From: Phoronis ovalis
Taxonomy: Eukaryota > Phoronida > Phoronidae
Direction of reading: 5' to 3'
Length of the DNA: 14,818 nt
Assembly: GCA_028565635.1 (NCBI GenBank)
Contig: JAOXYB010030422.1
Coordinates: forward strand, 1-14,818
Part shown: positions 9,001-14,818 of the stretch, in pieces
Position numbering within the stretch: the stretch's first letter is position 1
Layout: each line of letters begins with the position of its first letter
The notes under the pieces: generated by a model
What the model was told of the DNA's origin: nothing
The model's database searches: none
The model's input: only the letters and a program-made list of their open reading frames with translations
Made by a program: the position numbers and the translations under genes

Positions 9001-9511
9001 TACTAATAGTGCAAAACATGCACAAAAAATTGATCTTTCATGCATAATTACAAAATTTGAATTTTTTTAATAATATTCCAGGTTTTGATCTTTCATATAA
9101 GATGCTTAGTAATACAAATAATTCCTTTTTTATATTGAGGTTTTACGTTAGTAGGCAGTTTGAAAACATCAAATCGGCATGTATGTTGTTGTTACTCGAT
9201 GCATTGTTATTTCTTAGAATCTGTAATAGATTTTGCACTAGCAAACAAGTTGTGATATATCTGTACATATCATTAAATTTTAGACTGTGATGCCAACAAA
9301 GCCAGCGAGTAAAAACAAGATGACAACCGACGATGAATCAGAAGACCAAGTAGAAGATGAGAATGAACCTGTAGCCACAGTTGAACATTTAAAATCAATG
9401 CCCATGGATGTAGATATACCTACAAAGTTTGTAACATACACTGTTATGTGCTGGGCAGCAGGAGAATGGTGCTACTATGCATTTCATTTGATGGGATTAA
9501 CATTGGTATAA
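2999..9511 (+). CDS. Sphingosine-1-phosphate phosphatase-like PAP2 lipid phosphatase, 10 exons, 5' end incomplete
   Basis: Exons are 2999-3084, 4290-4384, 4745-4820, 5868-5932, 6407-6531, 6810-6959, 7443-7528, 7888-8038, 8591-8763 and 9284-9511. All have GT-AG ends, and the phases join into 410 residues plus a split first codon. The PAP2 phosphatase motifs are all present: K85-x6-R92-P93, P110-S-L-H113 and S156-R157-x5-H163-x3-D167. By analogy H163 is the nucleophile and H113 the general acid. Multiple hydrophobic segments, an LPRPPTPPVV stretch after motif 1 and a C-terminal membrane segment after IPTKFVTY match the SGPP1/SGPP2 and plant LPP-delta layout. Family members are ER membrane enzymes that dephosphorylate sphingosine-1-phosphate and related lipid phosphates. 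The length is close to the family's roughly 400-440 residues, so only a short N-terminus is missing. Substrate is inferred from family, not shown. Confidence 0.9.
3085..4289 (+). other. Intron A-B of the phosphatase gene
   Basis: 1205 bp, the longest intron seen here. It contains the compound microsatellite at 3270-3417. The rest is AT-rich and holds nothing recognisable. Confidence 0.8.
3270..3417. repeat. Compound microsatellite (TCTCTA)n-(TCTCA)n-(TC)n
   Basis: About 148 bp of pure pyrimidine-rich repeat. CTCTAT hexamers run to about 3323, TCTCA pentamers to about 3390, then a TC dinucleotide run to 3417. It lies inside intron A-B. The apparent + strand ORFs here (Ser/Ile/Leu-only) are artefacts of the repeat. 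Confidence 0.97.
4290..4384 (+). CDS. Phosphatase exon B
   Basis: Acceptor TTTATTTACAG, donor TTG|GTAAGT. It encodes KYRTPRRDKMMRLLSFLGTE followed by EFYTPIVVLLIW. The FLGTEEFY segment corresponds to the G(T/N)E-x-FY segment before the second membrane span in SGPP and LPP-delta proteins. Ends in phase 2. Confidence 0.88.
4385..4744 (+). other. Intron B-C
   Basis: 360 bp. It holds the 16-bp tandem duplication at 4670-4701 and is otherwise unremarkable. Confidence 0.8.
4670..4701. repeat. 16-bp direct tandem duplication
   Basis: TGATGGCCATGTCTAG is followed immediately by TGATGGCCACGTCTAG, with one difference. It is intronic. Confidence 0.85.
4745..4820 (+). CDS. Phosphatase exon C: ends with motif-1 lysine
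   Basis: Acceptor TTTTGTTGCAG, donor AAG|GTAAAA. It encodes a membrane span, IVDIRLGRLFTILLGIGMYL then ATFFK. The last codon, AAG 4818-4820, is the lysine of the K-x6-RP phosphatase motif, so that catalytic motif is split by an intron. Confidence 0.88.
4821..5867 (+). other. Intron C-D
   Basis: 1047 bp, with a diverged 232-bp tandem duplication in its 5' half. The 108-codon minus-strand frame at 5619-5945 overlaps exon D antisense and is not supported as a gene. Confidence 0.8.
4880..5306. repeat. Diverged tandem duplication, ~230-bp unit, two copies
   Basis: Copy 1 starts AATAGAGTGTCGCAACATCC at 4880. Copy 2 starts AATAGCGTGCCACAACATCC at 5112. Both contain GCAATGAATCAATAATCAGA (4986 and about 5239) and end with GGAGATAA(C/T)TAAATGAAC (5060 and 5286). 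Small insertions and substitutions separate them. The shared blocks keep a consistent offset of roughly 226-253 bp. Confidence 0.85.
5868..5932 (+). CDS. Phosphatase exon D: rest of motif 1
   Basis: Acceptor GTTTTTTGCAG, donor CTG|GTATGT. It encodes NIFCLPRPPTPPVVVLEKAH then D and a split W. The LPRP gives the Arg-Pro of motif 1, and PPVV is characteristic of SGPP-type enzymes. Confidence 0.9.
5933..6406 (+). other. Intron D-E
   Basis: 474 bp, containing a 49-bp direct repeat at 6062-6159. Nothing else is recognised. Confidence 0.8.
6062..6159. repeat. Diverged 49-bp tandem repeat, two copies
   Basis: TGGACTTCTATAACCATGAT from 6062 is echoed by AGGACTAGTACAACCATGAT from 6111. AACCATGATCT recurs at 6073 and 6122, with GGTATC following each at similar distance. 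Confidence 0.65.
6407..6531 (+). CDS. Phosphatase exon E: motif 2 (PSLH)
   Basis: Acceptor CTTTACTTTCAG, donor TCT|GTAAGT. It encodes ALPSLHSVLGVMLPWYIWIY and further hydrophobic segments. PSLH is the counterpart of the PSGH motif; SGPP enzymes commonly have PSTH or PSSH here. The motif histidine is retained. Confidence 0.9.
6810..6959 (+). CDS. Phosphatase exon F: motif 3 (SRx5Hx3D)
   Basis: Acceptor TTTCTTTGTAG, donor ATG|GTGAGT. SRVYLGVHSPAD is a complete third PAP2 motif with the nucleophile His and supporting Asp. It is followed by the glycine-rich span IVAGGILGTLVLSLF. Confidence 0.92.
6960..7442 (+). other. Intron F-G
   Basis: 483 bp of AT-rich sequence. I see no gene or notable repeat. 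Confidence 0.8.
7443..7528 (+). CDS. Phosphatase exon G
   Basis: Acceptor CTTTCTTTTCAG, donor GCA|GTAAGT. It encodes a short membrane span (TLCVVVIALVL) and a loop, HPSSNPPTLSYGDA. The loop matches in place the variable luminal loop after motif 3 in SGPP proteins. Confidence 0.85.
7529..7887 (+). other. Intron G-H with a purine-rich G-run tract
   Basis: 359 bp. Positions 7684-7745 are strongly purine-biased, with G runs at 7708-7712, 7714-7716, 7732-7734, 7737-7739 and 7743-7745. This contrasts with the AT-rich surroundings. Confidence 0.8.
7888..8038 (+). CDS. Phosphatase exon H
   Basis: Acceptor TTGATTTTTAG, donor TTG|GTAAGA. It encodes a small-residue membrane span (VTVSCAYGMIVA), a loop and a second span (ESLLMIACLALARIVVG). 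The glycine/alanine/cysteine composition resembles the matching helix of SGPP1. Confidence 0.85.
8039..8590 (+). other. Intron H-I
   Basis: 552 bp of AT-rich sequence with nothing recognised. A 75-codon frame at 8217-8444 lacks coding character. Confidence 0.8.
8591..8763 (+). CDS. Phosphatase exon I
   Basis: Acceptor TTGTGTGTTTAG, donor AAA|GTAAGC. It begins with a membrane helix and a basic edge (LPVILGLRAVTKTIVKNSLL). A polar segment with VNKHYTADFIIPPIK follows, comparable to the region before the last SGPP membrane span. Without the splice, the frame would run on into the intron to a stop near 8877. Confidence 0.87.
8764..9283 (+). other. Intron I-J
   Basis: 520 bp of AT-rich sequence, no recognisable gene or repeat. 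The frame at 9057-9290 is hydrophobic noise that runs into exon J in the wrong phase. Confidence 0.8.
9284..9511 (+). CDS. Phosphatase exon J: acidic loop, last membrane span, stop
   Basis: Acceptor CATTAAATTTTAG. It encodes a basic stretch (KPASKNK), a strongly acidic run DDESEDQVEDENE at residues 351-363, then DIPTKFVTY and a final hydrophobic segment ending GLTLV with TAA at 9509-9511. The IPTKFVTY segment lines up with the LPYRYITY segment of human SGPP1. The acidic run looks like a lineage-specific insertion in a cytosolic loop. Confidence 0.9.
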   Translation, partial: TVMPTKPASKNKMTTDDESEDQVEDENEPVATVEHLKSMPMDVDIPTKFVTYTVMCWAAGEWCYYAFHLMGLTLV

Positions 9512-9631
9512 TCTTTACGTACCATACTCAATCCTATATGGATTAAGATTGGTGTAATCTTTACTTACTTACCATTCGCAATCTTGAATGAATTTACATT
9601 CAATTCTTACCATTCGCAATCTTATATTGGT
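9502..9631. repeat. Short imperfect tandem repeats starting in the phosphatase stop codon
   Basis: ATTGGTATAATCTTTAC (9502-9518, containing the TAA) recurs as ATTGGTGTAATCTTTAC at 9548-9564, offset 46. CTTACCATTCGCAATCTT occurs at 9568-9585 and 9606-9623, offset 38, and TATATTGGTTC follows. The coding end is therefore the first copy of a small tandem array in the 3'UTR. Confidence 0.8.
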
Positions 9632-9632
9632 T

Positions 9633-9642
9633 CACACGTGTG
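9633..9642. repeat. 10-bp perfect palindrome CACACGTGTG
   Basis: Self-complementary CACACGTGTG contains an E-box core. It lies about 120 bp after the phosphatase stop codon, directly after the tandem repeats. It may be chance. Confidence 0.4.
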
Positions 9643-9699
9643 GAATTCATGAAGATAAAAACAATAACAGTTTCTGAATAGTTTAATATATATAAATAA

Positions 9700-9726
9700 A
9701 TATATATATAGAGAGAGAGAGAGAGA
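9700..9726. repeat. (TA)n-(GA)n microsatellite
   Basis: A TATATATATA run passes into GAGAGAGAGAGAGAGA. This is a simple dinucleotide repeat in the probable 3'UTR. Confidence 0.9.
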
Positions 9727-11612
9727 CAGATACAGTTATTTCCCTAGATGTCATTTTTTTAACTATATATTTTCATGAACTTAGTCGGTTAATATCCATT
9801 TCTAGTAGAAAATTGCCCTGTTTGTGAAAGACTGGCAAGTGTACAACTCTCAGAATCCATATATTGCTTCAATTGAAACATAATTGTTGTGTAGTACTAA
9901 TACATGTCCTGTTAGTGGAAGGCGAAATGTTATGGTCAAACATGTATAAATGTTCAAATTATTGTAGTTTTTGGCAGAAGTTTCTTTAGTGTTAATTATT
10001 TTAAGGGTAATCAATTTAGAGTAAAACATTTTGCCTGTTACGAGATAATGGCTTGATCAACCTGATGGTTGTGTATATAAGACTGAGTTTTGGTTGATGT
10101 TAAACAAGTAGTTACATTTTTTGCACTACTTTTGTCAGTTGCTCAATCAGTACTTTTAATTTGATGTGAATGCAATATTTATGTGTATCATCTACTGTAA
10201 TACTGCAAGCTTACATGTACTAGCAGTCATACTTAATCTAGCAAAGCCACATGTTTACAAGTGTACAAATACATGCCGGACTTGTATTAAATCCTAACTA
10301 CACTCTCATTGATACTACAGTGAATACTATCTCCTACCTTAAAGTTGCTTTCATTGGTTATCTAATTTCGCAATTGTCTAGGTAATTGGTATACTAATTA
10401 CTACTGAATTTTACTATGTACTGTACTCTTTTGTACCAGGTAACAAAATATAGCGGTGACCGTCTTCATAAAAATTGACTGCTTTTGCCACCTGGACACA
10501 AGTTACATTTAAACCCTGATATACTGGTAACAAATTATTCCTAAGCCTGTAACATTGACATGGGTGGTTTTAGTGTACGTAAGTTTTGGTCGATACAAGA
10601 ATTATATCTGAAGCATTACCCATGGTCCTCATTTGAAATATTACAAACTAAACAAAAACAATGCTAAATTGCTGGAAGATGTGGCTACATAAATCATGAA
10701 AATTGTGTGCAAGGTTACAGTTTGTATTTTGTGGATACACTTTAACATTGGAAGTATGCTTCATTTAATAAATTGATACTGCGCTTGCCTGTTAGATAGA
10801 ACAAGTTTCCATAAATATCTGTTTCAAGTTGGCTATGTTGTTTGTTTTATAATTCATGTACTGTCTTCTTCAAATTGTTTCAAAATTATATTTGTGCTTC
10901 TGTTATAATGCTTGGAATTTGTCAAAAAGAGTTCCACAGACTTCAAAATGAATAATATTGCAGTGTAGAAATGTTTCGAATAATTCCATTTCCCAATGCA
11001 ACACCGACTATAAGTTGGATAAATTTCTACTCTTCGAGTAATGTTCTGAGGTTATAAAAATATGAGAATATTTTTCTCAGTACTATAGCAATTTATTAAA
11101 ATATTTTCTTATACTGGTGCTTTCGAAATTTACTTTGGTAACATTTTCATAGTGTATACTGAAATACGGGACATTAATTTATGTCCGAAATGTGCAAATA
11201 TGAAAGTCATAATAGTTATATACGTACAATATCTGTTTATTACAAATCTGGTTAGGTTATACAGACTATATCATGTTGAGTTCATATATGTACATGTGTA
11301 TGTAGCATAATGCTGTAAAATTGCTTTTTTTAATCTTGATGTACGTCATTACTTTTGTTGAACAATGCAAAGACGCACAGAGTACTCTACATAAATTAAT
11401 GCATGTAAATACCTAGAAAAATTACAATGATGTGGAGGACTTGTTTATTTTTAAGAGTCAAGATCCCAAAATTTTGTTGACTTCAAATTTTTTGGTTTTT
11501 ATTGTTATAACTAATTCTTAAGTCTTTGAATTTGTAACAATAAATATAAAAGCCAGTATTTCTGTTAGACTATCTGCATCTTTGAGCAAAAGTGGCAGTT
11601 TTTCTTACAAAA

Positions 11613-11618
11613 AATAAA
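11613..11618 (+). terminator. Candidate distal poly(A) signal of the phosphatase gene
   Basis: AATAAA is followed by TGTTTTATGTACAGGTATAA, the most GT-rich downstream context of the four + strand candidates. A second AATAAA lies 74 bp upstream at 11539-11544. Use of this site would mean a roughly 2.1-kb 3'UTR; the sites at 9695 and 10767 would give shorter ones. Confidence 0.3.
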
Positions 11619-13139
11619 TGTTTTATGTACAGGTATAATGTATCTATGATTCTTAATTTTTGCAGTTCATTTACTCTAGCCAATCAGTCTTTGTAGTGCT
11701 ACCTAGATGCAGAATTGTTCGATAAAATGCTCCGGCTTAATTCTTTTTGTACGCAAGTTTTACTTGTTGAGCCCTTCTTGCAAAAATACAACTAGGGTGA
11801 GCTGTCACTGTTGCTGCAAGTACCACTTTGATGTTTTCAATTGAAGTCCTGTGTTGATTTGCTGTTCTTTATTTCCTGACTACAGTTATTTCCGAAAATG
11901 ACTATATCCATGAAAAGATTTTGCATGAACTATAAGACTTGACATTAGAAAAAATAGTACTATTAAATGCGCAAAAAATACCTGATAGCAATTTTTCAAA
12001 TTCAACAAAACCCTCCATTTCATGCTCCTACTAGTAGGTACAAATATTAATCAGACAAAATGAAAGCACTTCACTGTTAAGCAAAACACAGTTTACAACA
12101 TAATAAACACTTAAAAATTGCTGATTTTGCAAAGCAGTGTGGGGCCGTTTTGCACTTTTACCATCGTTGTACCAGGAAGGGAAAGACACTGCATGCTAAA
12201 AAAGAATTTGCACTCCAATCGATGCATATTCTATTTATTAAATAATGTAATTGTTACAGGTTTTTATTCAAGTGCCTGTAACAGCCTCACTGATTTTTTT
12301 CTCCACCTTGTCACACATGCCCAGTATTATTTGTTACCTTCTGATTTGTTAATGATACTTTAAAATGTTCTATATAGAAAAATACAATTATATTAGATTA
12401 CCAGAATATAAATTTTTTTCAGAAAGAAAATTAACGAAGTTTGACACTACACAGTACAAATTTGCATTTTTACACGCAAAAATCTGAATTTCACCACAAA
12501 AAAAAACATCAAATATCCAAGATAACAAACAAATATAAGAACTAGAATATAGCTATACTCGCATCATATTTCACTTCTAACATTGCATTAAATTGGCACA
12601 ATTATTGCCCATTTAGTGCAACTATATCAAGCATAAGTAATTCAAATTCAGACATCAAATCCACACATACAAACTTTCATTCTTACAATTTGAACCAGTT
12701 TACCTTTCACCCGAAAAAACAGTTTCATATATACGGAGTGAATATGCAGATGTGCCACAACTGCCAACCATTAGTACTATTAACGTGTGAGAAGACAATG
12801 CATTTTACTATACAATTATAACATATTTATATATAAACAATGCATAAGTTCCATGCTGAATGAGTGAGTGTTGCTAAGTGTGTGACACTTACAGAAGCAA
12901 TACAATAATGTGGTGTACAAATCTTGGAAAAAACAAACTGCCTGATAAAAGTGACCACTGTTGATCTTCCTATTAAGCATCAGGTACTTGACATTTTAGA
13001 ATATAGTTCACCAGAAAATACACTGAATATGCACAAATCTGTCTATTTTAACGTAACTTTGTCACAGATAATATTTAAAAATAGCACTGATAGTAGTTGT
13101 GGTCATTTCAAATTTCATATTTTTTTAATAAAATTGTAA

Positions 13140-13149
13140 TTTATTTATT
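13140..13149 (-). terminator. Overlapping AATAAA signals at the receptor stop codon
   Basis: The minus strand reads AAATAAATAAATT across the stop, giving two overlapping AATAAA hexamers at 13149-13144 and 13145-13140. If used, the 3'UTR would be only about 20 nt; more distal minus-strand signals near 12234-12268 are alternatives. Confidence 0.3.
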
Positions 13150-13941
13150 TACCCTCCAAATTAAACACTTCTAAAAGTAATGGATCTATATTACTTGATT
13201 CCATATTGAGCATTAATTTGGAATGTATCTCTGCTTGATTTCGGACATCACATAGTTTTACAATTAATTTTGGAAATATTTCTGGATTACTTGGATAAGA
13301 CATGAGAAGGTATTTTTTTAGAGTATTAGCATATCTTTCCTGGATGTTTGAAATTTTTTCCGAAAACTTGAGATTAGGTCGATCTGGAGAAAACAGGCAC
13401 AGAGCAGTTAATAATGACAATATCATTGTGTCCTGCATTGTTAACGCATATAACGTTTCTGCGAATTGCTTGTATTGTTGTAAAGTATCCGAGTCGAACG
13501 CTGAGGTAGACTCCACGATATATTCTGTCGACATTTTATTTTTCACTAGCCAAGCTTGTTGACTAGAATCATATGTACGTACCGAATGCACGCATAACAT
13601 TTCAATCATGCCTCCTTTTAGTAACACTATCTGGTCTTCACGATCTATTTGCAAAAAGAATTTCAATGATTTTGCAAAGCTTATGACTTTACGAACACAA
13701 AATTCTGCCATACCAACAAGATCTTTATATGATGATGGATTTGGATTTGGGGGCGTTGCTTGGCAAGTGTCAAGCACAATTTGACTCGAAGTCACAATTT
13801 CATCCATGATTTGCGACTCCTCTTGCGTAAATGCCATATTACTTTCATCGTTAGATAAAGAAATTCTTGGGGTTTGGCACTCAGGAGGGCTGTTGGTTGA
13901 TAACGAACTGCTGCTGCTACTAGTTGATCTAGTACGTTCAT
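13145..13941 (-). CDS. Nuclear receptor ligand-binding domain, NR1I/NR1J (VDR/HR96-like), terminal exon
   Basis: The terminal exon is read right to left. Acceptor TATTTCAG|AT lies at 13942, and the exon holds a split first codon, 264 residues and TAA at 13147-13145. The first 34 residues form a hinge-like segment with six serines in a row and SPPECQTPRIS. The ligand-binding domain begins near MAFTQEESQIMDEI. Counting from that Met, residues 54-74 fit the nuclear receptor signature (FAK-x4-F-x2-I-x3-DQ-x2-LLK). CLFSPDRPNL at 147-156 is typical of VDR/PXR/HR96 receptors, and 219-225 is the AF-2 helix PLLLEVF. The coactivator charge-clamp pair, Lys56 and Glu223, is present. Such receptors act in the nucleus as ligand-regulated transcription factors, usually with RXR. 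Ligand is unknown. The DNA-binding domain is outside the window. The Met at 13837 is internal, not the start. Confidence 0.93.
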
Positions 13942-14246
13942 CTGAAATAATATTGAGTTATATAGTTTATTGAATCACTATTCAATGACACAGTGAAGTA
14001 TTCACAATACTTATAATTAATCAAGTTAAACACAGCACTAAATAATTTTGAAAAATAGAATGAAAAGATAACACAGTAGTGCAATAAAAGTATACACTTT
14101 TGGAAAAATTAGTAGCTTTAAAAATGCTAAGAAAGTTTACCTTGCATAACAAATTTTCAACAACCTTTAAAATAACTTAAAATGTGGTATTTTGAATATT
14201 GTGAATTTAACAATTAAAAACGTATTGGCAATAATGTGATGATCAG
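13942..14246 (-). other. Intron upstream of the receptor terminal exon (left part)
   Basis: AT-rich, with no exon-like frame on the minus strand. Small hairpins such as AAGTATTCACAATACTT occur. The previous exon of the receptor was not found, so this intron probably runs to the window edge or beyond. Confidence 0.6.
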
Positions 14247-14409
14247 TTTATAACTTATCAGGTACGGGTAACTGATTATTAGTAAACATAACACACTTTT
14301 AATACCTTTTATGTCCAGATAATCATTTTTGAACTTAATCCAAACTTTAGTTTTTCAAAGTCTGTTATGTTTACTAATAATCAGTTACCAGTACCTGATA
14401 AGTTATAAA
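14247..14409. repeat. 45-bp inverted repeat with 71-bp spacer
   Basis: Arm 14248-14292 starts TTATAACTTATCAGGTACGG. It is the reverse complement of 14364-14408 apart from one base, and one further base pairs at each end. The inner flanks keep weak complementarity. Each arm contains GTAAACA, the forkhead-type core. Length and structure would fit a small foldback or MITE-like element. No target-site duplication is evident. Confidence 0.9.
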
Positions 14410-14746
14410 AATACTATTTGTGCAAAATTTATTTATCCAAGAACTACTCAAACTTCAATGCCATCAAGTGGGGATAAGAGGAACTATGATAACAGTAATT
14501 ATATGTATTTAATTTCGAAATGTAATGAGGAAGTAAATAATTTCTTTTTGTTTCTGACCCTGAATGTATTCAGGTCGCCTAGGGTTATAACTGCGATAAT
14601 TGGGCAATTTAGGAAGGTGTGAAAGTTATCAATAAATAGTTTGCCAGTGTGTCAAGTTCAGTTTTAGTTCAGCTCTCAAACACCTTCTGAAAGGTAGCAA
14701 ATTTTCAAATTAATTCATAAAATATAAATCAGTTTTGCTTTGTGGC
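14410..14746. other. AT-rich intronic or intergenic stretch
   Basis: No convincing exon on either strand. A short inverted pair, GGAAGGTGT (near 14612) and ACACCTTC (near 14681), is present. The + strand 97-codon frame at 14329-14622 overlaps the inverted repeat and resembles no known protein. Confidence 0.5.
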
Positions 14747-14749
14747 TAA

Positions 14750-14818
14750 AAAAACAAAAGGAATCCCGGTTTTGTGAAGCTACAGCATTGGCCGGGTGAA
14801 CCTCCTCGCAATTTCTCC
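14750..14818 (+). other. GC-richer open segment at the right edge, identity unknown
   Basis: After a TAA at 14747-14749 the + strand stays open to the window end. From 14762 it encodes NPGFVKLQHWPGEPPRNFS. The last 57 bases are clearly richer in G and C than their surroundings. It could be the start of an exon or of a repeat element; a splice acceptor with a good pyrimidine tract is lacking. The minus strand here is also briefly open. Confidence 0.2.

Larger units (their letters stand above)
9512..13144. other. Convergent intergenic region / 3'UTRs, no recognisable gene
   Basis: 3.6 kb of AT-rich sequence between the stop codons of two convergent genes. Beyond the repeat cluster at its left end I see no exon-like frame, tRNA or mobile element. 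The 81-codon frame at 12118-12363 and the 71-codon frame at 12924-13139 show no recognisable protein. Candidate + strand AATAAA signals lie at 9695, 10767, 11539 and 11613. Candidate minus-strand signals lie at 11868, 12234, 12263 and 13140-13149. How far either 3'UTR extends cannot be set from sequence alone. Confidence 0.6.

Noticed and set aside
12118-12363. 81-codon plus-strand frame in the convergent spacer
   Set aside because: No family resemblance, no splice context, and composition like the surrounding AT-rich sequence.
13302-13562. Plus-strand 86-codon frame
   Set aside because: Antisense shadow of the receptor ligand-binding domain.
1-14818. tRNA or rRNA genes
   Set aside because: No B-box-like GGTTCGAAT core, cloverleaf pattern or conserved rRNA stretch was seen on reading either strand.

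Overview
The window looks like nuclear DNA from an AT-rich invertebrate animal. The genes are split by short introns (278 to 1205 bp) with GT-AG ends, AATAAA poly(A) signals are present, and there are no bacterial ribosome binding sites or operons. A ligand-binding domain of the NR1 nuclear receptor family points to a bilaterian. The sequence alone does not show the phylum.

Layout, left to right. (1) Positions 2-112 (+) look like the last coding piece of a gene entering from the left. They encode an IQ-like basic segment and are followed by three clustered AATAAA signals and a GT-rich tract at 379-440. (2) Positions 829-990 form a near-perfect 80-bp inverted repeat. Its core motif recurs in a 22-bp tandem repeat at 1609-1674. 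(3) Positions 1295-1429 (-) hold a possible 44-residue protein with a hydrophobic N-terminus and its own poly(A) signal. (4) Positions 2999-9511 (+) hold ten exons of a PAP2-superfamily lipid phosphatase of the sphingosine-1-phosphate phosphatase (SGPP/LPP-delta) type. It is complete except for its first codons. Its introns carry a compound microsatellite and three tandem duplications. (5) Positions 9512-13144 have no recognisable gene and lie between two convergent genes, so they are probably 3'UTR and spacer. (6) Positions 13145-13941 (-) are the last exon of a nuclear receptor with VDR/HR96-like (NR1I/NR1J) features. It encodes the whole ligand-binding domain and AF-2 helix; the DNA-binding domain lies beyond the right edge. 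(7) The intron upstream of that exon holds a 45-bp inverted repeat at 14247-14409.

The two confident genes are a membrane sphingolipid phosphatase and a lipid- or xenobiotic-type nuclear receptor. They are convergent neighbours, and nothing in the sequence shows that they act together. I found no tRNA, rRNA, CRISPR array, intact transposase or defence-type system, and nothing that clearly amounts to an undescribed system. The most unusual items are the two hairpins, the motif shared between the first hairpin and the nearby tandem repeat, the repeat that starts inside the phosphatase stop codon, and the receptor LBD encoded in a single exon.
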